Assembly: GCA_013151635.1 (NCBI GenBank)
Contig: JAADHV010000082.1
Span: 1-32,503, forward strand
Source: Deltaproteobacteria bacterium
GTDB lineage: Bacteria; Desulfobacterota; Desulfobacteria; Desulfobacterales; Desulfobacteraceae
Reading direction: 5' to 3'
DNA: 32,503 bases
Below the pieces are notes generated by a model, which had not been told where the DNA came from, did no database searches, and saw nothing but the letters and a program-made list of their open reading frames with translations. The position numbers were made by a program, and so were the translations under genes. How positions within the stretch are numbered: position 1 is the stretch's first letter; every line of letters starts with the position of its first letter. Shown here in pieces: positions 16,671 through 24,387 of this stretch.

Positions 16671-18323
16671 ATGATTTGCGCAAACAATGTCACCCTCGCC
16701 TACGGCAAGAGGGTTCTGTTCAAGGACGTTAATATAAAGTTTACACCGGGTAATTGTTACGGACTCATCGGCGCTAACGGTGCAGGAAAGTCCACATTTT
16801 TAAAAATTCTTGTCGGGGATGTCGAATCAGACGCAGGAACCGTCTTCGTTGGACCCAGGGAACGAATCGCGGTTTTAAGACAGGATCACTTTGCCTTTGA
16901 CAAGGAGAAAGTTTTAAACACTGTGATCATGGGCCATGAAAAGCTGTACAAAATCATGGCACAAAGGGATGCACTTTATGCCAAGCCCGATTTTTCCGAG
17001 GAAGACGGAATCAGGTCAGGTGATCTTGAGGTTGAATTCGCAGAAATGAACGGGTATGAAGCAGACTCTGAAGCAGCGGTTCTCTTAAACAGTCTGGGAA
17101 TTACCGAAGAGCTGCACGAAAAAAAGATGAAGGAACTTGAGGGCGGAGAAAAGGTACGAGTTCTCCTGGCCCAGGCCCTGTTCGGAAACCCTGACGTCCT
17201 GCTTATGGATGAGCCCACCAACAACCTGGACATCAAATCCATTGCATGGCTTGAAGAATTTCTCTACAGGTTTAAGAACACGGTAATCGTAGTATCACAT
17301 GACCGTCATTTCATGAACCAGGTGTGCACCCACATTGCAGACATTGATTTCGGCAAAATCGCGGTATACATGGGGAACTATGACTTCTGGTACCAGGCAA
17401 GCCAGCTGAACCTGAAACAAAAACAGGCGGAAAACAAAAAGGTTACTGACCGGGCCAATGAACTAAAGTCCTTTATCCAGCGATTCAGTTCAAACGCCTC
17501 CAAATCAAAACAAGCCACCTCCCGGAAAAAGCTCTTGGAGAAACTTACCATTGAGGACATGCCCGTGTCATCAAGAAAATACCCGTTTATTCGCTTTAAG
17601 CCGGAACGGCCCTGTGGTAACGTGATTCTGGAAGTGGACAAACTCACCAAGACCATTGATGGTGAAAAGGTTCTGGATAATGTGAGTTTTACTGTCAACG
17701 GCGGGGATAAGATCGCTTTTATGGCCAAAAACAGCCTGGCCAATACTAGTCTCTTCCAGATCCTGGCCGGAGAAATGGAACCGGACAGTGGTACTTTTAA
17801 TTGGGGCGTCACCATTACCTATTCCTATTTTCCCAAGGAACACAGCGCTTATTTCAACGGCGACCAAAGCCTTATCGACTGGCTCCTGCAGTTCGCTTCC
17901 CCCAAAGAAGGCGAGAACTTTGCCCGGACTTTTTTGGGACGTATGCTCTTTTCCGGGGATGATGCCACAAAAAAAATCAGCATGCTCTCGGGTGGGGAAA
18001 AGGTTCGCTGCATGCTCTCAAAGATGATGCTTGCCGAATCCAATGTCCTGATTCTGGATGAACCCACCAACCATCTCGACCTGGAATCAATCATGTCCTT
18101 AAATGACAGTCTGCTCAAATTCAATGAGGTGATTCTTTTCACCTCCCATGACCATGAGTTTGTGAATACCGTTGTAAACCGGATTATCGAAATCACCCCT
18201 GGCGGTGTCATCGACCGGCTCATGAGTTTTGACGAGTATATTGAAAGCAAAGAAGTTGCTAAAACCCGGGAAGCCATGATCCAAAAGGCTGCTTTAAGCA
18301 AGAGGTTTCAAATCATAGTGTGA
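16671..18323 (+). CDS. ABC-F ATPase, YbiT/YkpA type
   Basis: A soluble protein with two ABC ATPase domains and no membrane segments, of the class that binds the ribosome E site. Domain 1 has Walker A GANGAGKST, signature LEGGEKVRV, Walker B VLLMDEPTNNLD and SHDRHF. The linker is rich in lysine and glutamine. Domain 2 has LSGGEKVRC, LILDEPTNHLD and SHDHEF, but its Walker A region reads MAKNSLANTSLF, where the ATP-binding lysine is replaced by asparagine (AAT codon). The C-terminal IEITPGGVID matches YbiT closely. At 550 residues it is of normal size. AAGGA lies 13 bases before the ATG, rather far. It seems separate from neighbouring genes and sits behind a terminator hairpin. Confidence 0.9.
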   Translation: MICANNVTLAYGKRVLFKDVNIKFTPGNCYGLIGANGAGKSTFLKILVGDVESDAGTVFVGPRERIAVLRQDHFAFDKEKVLNTVIMGHEKLYKIMAQRDALYAKPDFSEEDGIRSGDLEVEFAEMNGYEADSEAAVLLNSLGITEELHEKKMKELEGGEKVRVLLAQALFGNPDVLLMDEPTNNLDIKSIAWLEEFLYRFKNTVIVVSHDRHFMNQVCTHIADIDFGKIAVYMGNYDFWYQASQLNLKQKQAENKKVTDRANELKSFIQRFSSNASKSKQATSRKKLLEKLTIEDMPVSSRKYPFIRFKPERPCGNVILEVDKLTKTIDGEKVLDNVSFTVNGGDKIAFMAKNSLANTSLFQILAGEMEPDSGTFNWGVTITYSYFPKEHSAYFNGDQSLIDWLLQFASPKEGENFARTFLGRMLFSGDDATKKISMLSGGEKVRCMLSKMMLAESNVLILDEPTNHLDLESIMSLNDSLLKFNEVILFTSHDHEFVNTVVNRIIEITPGGVIDRLMSFDEYIESKEVAKTREAMIQKAALSKRFQIIV

Positions 18324-18489
18324 TCATGTATAAAGCATGGTCCAGAATAAAATCAATGTTGTTATCCTCGCAGAAATCTGTTACCCAATATCAGCAGGAC
18401 ATGCATTCCGCAGCAATATACTGTTAAGATACGGTTTAATTGCTTGCATGAGTGTATCAGGCGGAGTTTTAATGTTTTTTTGGAGGAAG

Positions 18490-18711
18490 TTGGCAAGTTC
18501 TATAATGGAAGGTACAGCATTACTTATTTGGGGAATGGTATTCGGGGCAATTGGCCTCGGGTTCTTTACATATGGTAAAAAACAAAAGTCGGCAGTCCCG
18601 CTATTTGCCGGAATCGCCCTATTTGTATTCCCTTATTTCATATCAAACGTATACATGCTTGTGATTATCGGCATTATTATAGTGGTGCTGCCATATTTTG
18701 TAAGAATATGA
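18490..18711 (+). CDS. Small hydrophobic membrane protein, unknown function
   Basis: The conserved-looking part starts near MEGTALLIWGMVFGAIG and continues through GYGKK-like FFTYGKKQKSAVPLF to a very hydrophobic end VVLPYFVRI, giving three probable membrane helices. The frame is open from 18337, but the extra N-terminus looks non-conserved and has no ribosome binding site. GGAGG at 18482-18486 precedes an in-frame TTG at 18490 (three-base spacing, short) and an ATG at 18505 (18 bases, long), so the start is uncertain among these. I know of similar small proteins in proteobacteria but no function. Confidence 0.55.
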   Translation: MASSIMEGTALLIWGMVFGAIGLGFFTYGKKQKSAVPLFAGIALFVFPYFISNVYMLVIIGIIIVVLPYFVRI

Positions 18712-18754
18712 AGCATAACGGAATAGAACCATCTTTTACGTACATTCATCACCC

Positions 18755-18783
18755 TTGACAAAAATATTTTTCTAATACAAAAT
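18755..18783 (+). promoter_or_regulatory. Sigma-70 type promoter for the cytochrome gene
   Basis: A perfect -35 TTGACA (18755-18760), 17 bases, then CAAAAT (18778-18783, four of six). The start site near 18790 would leave an untranslated leader of about 150 bases before the cytochrome ATG. Confidence 0.5.
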
Positions 18784-18943
18784 AAGTGCATGAAAAAAAA
18801 GGATCAACCAAAATTAATTCCTCCTTGTGAGGACAGACGGGTTTTGCTGCATTGTTGCCATGCGCCGTAAAGGGGAGATTATACGTTTTGCGGGGAAAAT
18901 GCAGGTTTCTCTTTTTATTAACCCTTTAACCCCCAGGGAAGCC

Positions 18944-19606
18944 ATGAAAATAAAAAACTTATTTTTAGCACTTATCGTAGCTTTCACAGTATCCATGCCG
19001 CCATCGGCAGCGAACGCTGGTATCACTGGCAGCGCACACGATTTTTCCAGCGAAGGCTGGACTGGCGGAGAAATATGTATTGCCTGCCATACTCCGCACA
19101 ACTCAATAGTTCAGGGTCCTCCAGGGTCATCAGCCCCGGGAGTACCCTTGCTCTGGAACCATAGATTAACAAAACCACCGCAATTTTACCAAATGTACAC
19201 CAGTTACACTTTTGATGGATCACCGGAAGGAGCGTATCAAGGTCCTACCAAGCTATGTTTAAGCTGCCATGATGGAGTCATGGCAATTGACAGTTTAGGG
19301 GATGGCTTTGGTAATAGCGGGACAAATTTTATAACCGGCCCGGCAAAACTTGGCACAGACCTGAGTAATGACCATCCGGTAAACTTTGTATACGACACAA
19401 CTCTTGCAAATAGTGACGGCAATTTATATGATCCGGTGACACAGGCCTCCGGCATGGGCGGAACAATCAAAGATGACATGCTGCACAACAGAGGAAGACT
19501 GGAATGTAATACATGCCATGATCCACATGACAAGAACAGCATAGGAAAAATGCTTATCAAAAGCAACGTAAACAGCGAACTGTGTCTAACCTGCCATATT
19601 AAGTGA
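18944..19606 (+). CDS. Periplasmic tetraheme cytochrome c (doubled CXXCH type)
   Basis: An exported electron-transfer protein. A signal peptide (MKIKNLFLALIVAF..., cut after ANA near 25) is followed by four heme c sites: CIACH 45-49, CLSCH 105-109, CNTCH 188-192 and CLTCH 214-218. Spare histidines (HTPHN, DHPVNF, DPHD) could be axial ligands. The spacing fits doubled-CXXCH cytochromes of sulfate and metal reducers. The frame opens at 18827, but AGGGA lies about six bases before ATG 18944 and the signal peptide begins there, so 220 residues is preferred. It stands alone, with no quinol oxidase or porin next to it, so its partner is unknown. Confidence 0.9.
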   Translation: MKIKNLFLALIVAFTVSMPPSAANAGITGSAHDFSSEGWTGGEICIACHTPHNSIVQGPPGSSAPGVPLLWNHRLTKPPQFYQMYTSYTFDGSPEGAYQGPTKLCLSCHDGVMAIDSLGDGFGNSGTNFITGPAKLGTDLSNDHPVNFVYDTTLANSDGNLYDPVTQASGMGGTIKDDMLHNRGRLECNTCHDPHDKNSIGKMLIKSNVNSELCLTCHIK

Positions 19607-19680
19607 CATATTGTTTTGAAATGCTACCCAGGCCTTTTTTGATTTTGGGAACAATTCCAGGAATCTTAAAAAGATTAAAA

Positions 19681-19709
19681 TTGACATGGGGCAGATAAGC
19701 CTTTAAAAT
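19681..19709 (+). promoter_or_regulatory. Strong sigma-70 type promoter for the cNMP-binding gene
   Basis: TTGACA (19681-19686), 17 bases, TAAAAT (19704-19709, five of six). The predicted start near 19716 lies downstream of the in-frame TTG at 19713, which rules that codon out and supports GTG 19743. Confidence 0.65.
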
Positions 19710-19742
19710 TATTTGTATGAAACTTCTTTTAGAGGCTTGCCC

Positions 19743-20234
19743 GTGACCAGAATATCAAAAAAGAAACTCGCATATGAAAAATACGTAAAGTATGCCCAGA
19801 TTCTTGAAAAAACCAGGTGGGCGAGTGAATTTTCATGGGATGATATTCGAATAATCTGCCGGTATATTCATCCGGTAAGCGCTAAAAAGGGTGCAGTCGT
19901 TTTTAAAGAAGGAGACAAGGAACAAAGCCTTGGAATTATAGTAAAAGGTTCCATTGACATACTTAAGCAGGGCAATAATGAGACCAAAAAGATAGCTTGT
20001 TTAAAAAGCTCCCAGACATTTGGCGAAATGGCCCTGCTGGATGGGGAACCCAGGTCTGCATCAGGTGTCGCAGCAGAGGGCACCATTATTTTTTTTATTT
20101 CAAAAAAAAGCCTGCTCAACATTGCTTCCGACCATCCGAAGCTGGGGTTCCGGATATTATGGAAAATTTCAAAACTGATAAGCCGCCACCTTAGAAAAAC
20201 CACTGGGAAACTAGTGGATTATATTGAAAAATAG
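19743..20234 (+). CDS. Stand-alone cyclic-nucleotide-binding domain protein
   Basis: A 163-residue protein made of one CRP/cNMP-binding domain without the helix-turn-helix of CRP/FNR. The phosphate-binding cassette is seen in FGEMALLDGEPRSASGVA (about 93-110), with the E and R that contact cyclic nucleotides. The C-terminal helix is basic (RHLRKTTGK). GTG 19743 is chosen because AGAGG sits seven bases before it and the promoter leaves no room for an earlier start. It probably signals by protein contact. It converges on an HDOD gene (four bases apart) and lies about 1 kb from a class I adenylate cyclase, so cAMP is the likely ligand by inference. Confidence 0.85.
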   Translation: MTRISKKKLAYEKYVKYAQILEKTRWASEFSWDDIRIICRYIHPVSAKKGAVVFKEGDKEQSLGIIVKGSIDILKQGNNETKKIACLKSSQTFGEMALLDGEPRSASGVAAEGTIIFFISKKSLLNIASDHPKLGFRILWKISKLISRHLRKTTGKLVDYIEK

Positions 20235-20238
20235 AGGG

Positions 20239-21246
20239 TTATCCTTTCTTAATATCTATTTTTAAAATCGAGGCATGTTTTATGATTTTATTCCAGGACA
20301 TTTTTAATAATTCAACGGATTTGGAGGCCGGGATTCCAAGGCGATTTTTATAAGCTGCGGAAATTTTGACTATTTCCCGGCCGATATATTCACCTTCCCT
20401 GGAAGATTCAAGACTGCACAATTCATTTGAAAATGAACATATATACCGCTGGACATCTTCGGAAGATAATGTATTTTTACCCATTTCAGGGTTTGTAACA
20501 GGTCTCATTACATAGATAACACAAGAAGGCAGATTCCATTTGGATGCCACAAATCGCCCTAACTCACTATAGGATATACCGATTACGGATTTAGAAGCCT
20601 GTTCCCTTGAAAGATTTTTTTCATCCACTAAAATTTCTATATTAATAAAAACCTCAGGTGAAAAAAGCGCAACCAGGTATTCACCAAAATCATAAAGCAT
20701 GGCACTGATTTGAATGGTTTCTGCATCTTTGAGATTTTCATCAATAGCTATCTGGCGGGCAATGATACTTCTTTGCAAGGCTTTCAAGGTTTTTTTCTTT
20801 AAGATTTTAATATTCGTAATATCCTGCATTAATTCATAAATTTTCAAATTGGCAGCGGCAAGCTTGATTTCTTCAGTACCAAGAATGATCATGGCCTCTG
20901 AAATGGTAGAGATCCCCTTGTTTGAAAATTGACCGTAAAATGAGGAATTTACAAGTTTTAACAGTTTGGTTGTAAGTGCAACATCCTTTAAAATGACACC
21001 TGCAATATCATTGGCAGAAGAATACTTCATTTTCAATATTTTATTGACATCCCTGATTTGAACTGAAAATGACAAAAAGGCGTCATTAGTGAGGATTTTT
21101 TTTAAAATATCTTTAACAAAGATTTTATAATCGATTTCTTGTGAATCCTGTCTGAAATTTTTCCTGGCAGGAGATATCCTGTCGGATTGGGATAAGTCAA
21201 TTACATCCAGTTCTATACCTGCATGGGGTGCTGCAGAATCAATCAT
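20239..21246 (-). CDS. HDOD domain signalling protein
   Basis: A 335-residue cytoplasmic protein. After about 40 polar residues comes the HDOD domain (about 45-240), shown by ILKDVALTTKLLKLVNSSFYG, ISTISEAMIILG and the helix set to YDFGEYLVALF. HDOD is a non-catalytic HD-like fold common in deltaproteobacterial two-component and cyclic-nucleotide networks. The C-terminal 90 residues are helical with no known domain. The start codon lies only 25 bases from the divergent adenylate cyclase start, so any shared promoter must reach into the genes. The ribosome binding site (TTGGAAAA) is weak. Its partner and output are unknown. Confidence 0.85.
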   Translation of the reverse strand: MIDSAAPHAGIELDVIDLSQSDRISPARKNFRQDSQEIDYKIFVKDILKKILTNDAFLSFSVQIRDVNKILKMKYSSANDIAGVILKDVALTTKLLKLVNSSFYGQFSNKGISTISEAMIILGTEEIKLAAANLKIYELMQDITNIKILKKKTLKALQRSIIARQIAIDENLKDAETIQISAMLYDFGEYLVALFSPEVFINIEILVDEKNLSREQASKSVIGISYSELGRFVASKWNLPSCVIYVMRPVTNPEMGKNTLSSEDVQRYICSFSNELCSLESSREGEYIGREIVKISAAYKNRLGIPASKSVELLKMSWNKIIKHASILKIDIKKG

Positions 21247-21271
21247 TATTTTTCCAAATTAAAAACAAACC

Positions 21272-23356
21272 TTGAAAAATCTTTGCATCAGACAATATAA
21301 TATTTTCGAGAATAAGCTTTTTAAAAATATTTTTCAATGGGTTTGTCATATCATAAAGGACAGGGTCATCGATAGAACGAAAAACATATTAAACGATTTT
21401 AAAAATAAAATTGATAAAAACCGGTCTGATTTTTCAAATTATAATATGGTCAGGATGAGAGAGGCTATCCGGTATTTGAGTAAAGAAAAGTTGCAGATTT
21501 TTATTAAAATACCATTTCTATTGCATATCAATTCTCCTCAATACCCGGGTTTTGTAGACTCTATGGATAAATTCCACGGCATATGGAATTTTGAAAACTC
21601 AGGATTTTTTAAAGAAGCCTTAAAAACTAAAATTTTTCCAAAATCCATAATTAAAGATACAAAGATTGATAATCCTGCCATTCTTGGATTTTATCACATT
21701 GGGAGCCTTGGAACCTTTACCCAGTCAGCTGGTTCTGATTTTGATTATTGGGTGATTATAGATAAAAAACATTTTTCCAGACAAGGCTATGAAAGCCTTG
21801 AAAAAAAACTTGATGCCATCTTGAAATACAGCAGGGAAAAATATGATCAGGAGGTAAGTTTTTTTGTAATGGACCGAAAAGACATCAAGAATGATTGTTA
21901 TGCGCCTTTTAGAGGGCAGGAAACCCTTACAGCACCAAGAATATTTTTAAAAGAAGAATTTTACAGGACTTTTTTAATGATAGCCGGGAAAATCCCTGCC
22001 TGGTCTGTTTTACCTTGTTCGCAGGAAATAAAAATGACTTCTTCCCTGAATATGGATGGAATAACAGCTCAGGTTTTATCAATGTATGATGATTTGATCG
22101 ACCTTGGACAAATAGACTTCATACCGGATAAAGATGTATTAAAAGGTCTTTTATGGCATATTTGCAAATCCTGTGAAGATCCTGTGAAAGCTGTTATTAA
22201 AGCTGCCATGGTTTTCAGCTACGGGTTTGATCAAAAAGCTCATTCAAATTTATTATGTGAAAAAATAAAACAAGGATATTCAAAAGCCGGCATTGATGAT
22301 TACAGTGTTGATCCATATAAAGTTTTATTTGACAGGATTCTTAAATTTCATGAATTAGAAAATCCAAAAGGTGTTAACCTGATAAAAAATGCAATTTTTT
22401 TCAGGTTGTGCAACTACCCTATGGTCAGGCTGCCGGATAAAAATACGCCTAAACGCAACCTTCTGGATAAGTATATATGTGACTGGAATTTAAATAAAAA
22501 TCAGGTAATAAAGCTTTTATCCTATTCAACCTGGTCAGAGCCGGAAAAAGTTCTTCTGGAAAAAACACTTATCCAGCGGCTTGCCCGGATGTACAATCAT
22601 GTCATGCATAACACAAGCCTTGTAAATAATCTTTTTGACAAAGGAAGCGAAAAAAGAAACTGGACCATATTAAAGAATAAAACAAGGCTGAGGCTTAAAA
22701 GAAAACCTGATAAAATTCCTGAATGTTCAACATATTTAAAGCGCAAAAATATATCAGGTTTTAAGATAATTAAAAAGTCAAATGTCTGGCAGCTTAATGC
22801 CCTGATTGAACCCGGTAAAAAAATGGACAGGATTTATTATCATTCAAACCTGTTAGGTGTTTTAGGCTGGGTTATGGAAAATCAGCTTTACCATAGACAA
22901 AAGGCATCTATAAACCTTGGCAGGAAATTTTTTTTGTTTGAATCAGTTGGCAATCGCGTTGATATAGACAGATTATATATGGTATTTCAGCCTTTAAAAC
23001 CCTTATCAGAAAGCGTTTATGAAAACAATGCATCCAGGTTGAAAACAATGATTCTTTTATTTAATGATAATGATTTTATCAACAGGGCTGAGTTTCTTAT
23101 TTCCAATACCTGGGGAGAGTTGTTCCTTTATACGATTGAGTTTACCCAGAAAAATCACAGGCAGGAAAAATGCTCTCAAATAGCCGGATTCATGAAAAAA
23201 TATTCAGGTCATAATTCAAGGTTTTTTATTTATCAATTGACCGGCATTTATGACGCCAGGATTGTTTATCAGATAAAAAAAGCATATAATGACTTGAATT
23301 GTCAGGGGATCAAGACGATAAGCATAAAGAAAAAACCATATTTAGACAAACTATAG
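21272..23356 (+). CDS. cyaA: Class I adenylate cyclase, CyaA type
   Basis: It makes cAMP from ATP. The N-terminal half follows enterobacterial CyaA closely in order of motifs: FLLHINSPQYPGFVD; the nucleotidyltransferase core GSLGTFTQSAGSDFDYWV, with the paired aspartates D156 and D158 that bind metal; VSFFVMD; LKEEFYRTFLMIAGK; and later DPYKVLFDRIL. The C-terminal part (about 500-694) is divergent and probably regulatory. At 694 residues it is shorter than the 848 of E. coli. The first possible start is a TTG at 21272 with no clear ribosome binding site; the next in-frame ATG (in NMVRMREA) would cut into the conserved N-terminus. A receiver-TPR gene begins eight bases after its stop. Confidence 0.85.
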   Translation: MKNLCIRQYNIFENKLFKNIFQWVCHIIKDRVIDRTKNILNDFKNKIDKNRSDFSNYNMVRMREAIRYLSKEKLQIFIKIPFLLHINSPQYPGFVDSMDKFHGIWNFENSGFFKEALKTKIFPKSIIKDTKIDNPAILGFYHIGSLGTFTQSAGSDFDYWVIIDKKHFSRQGYESLEKKLDAILKYSREKYDQEVSFFVMDRKDIKNDCYAPFRGQETLTAPRIFLKEEFYRTFLMIAGKIPAWSVLPCSQEIKMTSSLNMDGITAQVLSMYDDLIDLGQIDFIPDKDVLKGLLWHICKSCEDPVKAVIKAAMVFSYGFDQKAHSNLLCEKIKQGYSKAGIDDYSVDPYKVLFDRILKFHELENPKGVNLIKNAIFFRLCNYPMVRLPDKNTPKRNLLDKYICDWNLNKNQVIKLLSYSTWSEPEKVLLEKTLIQRLARMYNHVMHNTSLVNNLFDKGSEKRNWTILKNKTRLRLKRKPDKIPECSTYLKRKNISGFKIIKKSNVWQLNALIEPGKKMDRIYYHSNLLGVLGWVMENQLYHRQKASINLGRKFFLFESVGNRVDIDRLYMVFQPLKPLSESVYENNASRLKTMILLFNDNDFINRAEFLISNTWGELFLYTIEFTQKNHRQEKCSQIAGFMKKYSGHNSRFFIYQLTGIYDARIVYQIKKAYNDLNCQGIKTISIKKKPYLDKL

Positions 23357-23364
23357 GCAACCTG

Positions 23365-24375
23365 ATGAATGATAAACAGATTCTGCTGGTCAATGATGAC
23401 AAGAATTTATTAAACCAACTGGACAACATTGTCAGGAAACTTGGGTTTAACCATACGCTGCTGGCTGATGGTGCGGATGATGCCTGGGTAATAATGAAAA
23501 ACAGGCAAATCGATTGCATTATCAGTGCTTATGAAATGAAAGAAATGACCGGGCTTGCATTGCTCAAGATTACCAGGCGGGAAGACAGGTCCTTGGATAT
23601 TCCTTTTTTTTTGACAGACAAGGCATTTACAAAACTCAAAGTAATCAAGGCCGGTCAAATCGGTGTAACAGGCCTTTTTGTGATACCGTATAATAAAGAT
23701 GTAATGAGCACAAAAATGGTTTCAGCCCTTGAAAACATAAAAGAGCCTGTGATCCGGAAAGCCCATGAAACATTTGATCATGGGCTGGAACTTATAGAGA
23801 AAAAGGAATATGACAAGGCAATTGAAGTCTTTACATCTCTTGTGAACCAAAAAGATAATCCTGAATACTATTTTAATATCGGGTACATTAAAACATCACA
23901 GGGCAAGCTTCCTGAAGCAATTGAAGCATTTTCAATGGCTACCCGCCTGGACAGGCTTTTTGCCAGGGCTTACGAAGAAATGGGACGGGTTTATAAGCTT
24001 ATGGGTGATCTTGAAAAGGCAGAAGAGTATATGCACCTTGCCGCGGAAATCTATATGGATACAGATAAAATCGGAGCTGCGGAAGATGTTCTCAATGAAA
24101 TCCTTGAATCCGGCACAGATTCTCTTAATGTCTTTAACACCCTTGGTGTTTTATACCGTAAAAAAGGTGAAACAGAACTTGCCCTGACCCAATACGCAAA
24201 AGCTTTAAAGGTACACCCTGATGAGCCTTATATCTATTATAATATCGGAAGGCTGCACCTTGATTTAAAAGACACTGCAAAAGCAAAACAATATTTTGGC
24301 AAGGCACTTGAGAAGGACCCGGGTTTTGAAGAGGCCAAACAGGTTATTAAAGCTATTGATCTTGGTATTGTTTAA
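23365..24375 (+). CDS. Degenerate receiver domain plus TPR repeats
   Basis: A 336-residue protein. Residues 1-120 have a CheY-like fold starting KQILLVNDDKN. The two acidic residues D11 and D12 are kept, but the phospho-acceptor aspartate is alanine (IIS-A55-YEM) and the conserved lysine position reads FVIPY. It is therefore a pseudo-receiver that should not be phosphorylated in the usual way. Residues about 135-335 hold TPR repeats, for example DNPEYYFNIGYIKTSQGKL, ARAYEEMGRVYKLMGDLEKA and PYIYYNIGRLHLDLKDTAKA, which suggest protein binding. The in-frame opening at 23299 overlaps the cyclase; ATG 23365, eight bases after it, matches the family N-terminus. It is likely co-transcribed with the cyclase and may tune or anchor it. 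Confidence 0.85.
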   Translation: MNDKQILLVNDDKNLLNQLDNIVRKLGFNHTLLADGADDAWVIMKNRQIDCIISAYEMKEMTGLALLKITRREDRSLDIPFFLTDKAFTKLKVIKAGQIGVTGLFVIPYNKDVMSTKMVSALENIKEPVIRKAHETFDHGLELIEKKEYDKAIEVFTSLVNQKDNPEYYFNIGYIKTSQGKLPEAIEAFSMATRLDRLFARAYEEMGRVYKLMGDLEKAEEYMHLAAEIYMDTDKIGAAEDVLNEILESGTDSLNVFNTLGVLYRKKGETELALTQYAKALKVHPDEPYIYYNIGRLHLDLKDTAKAKQYFGKALEKDPGFEEAKQVIKAIDLGIV

Positions 24376-24387
24376 CAAGATGCATCA

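Noticed and set aside
18820-18943. c-di-GMP (GEMM) riboswitch in the cytochrome leader
   Set aside because: The characteristic GEMM core sequences and the GNRA tetraloop-receptor pattern could not be found on either strand.
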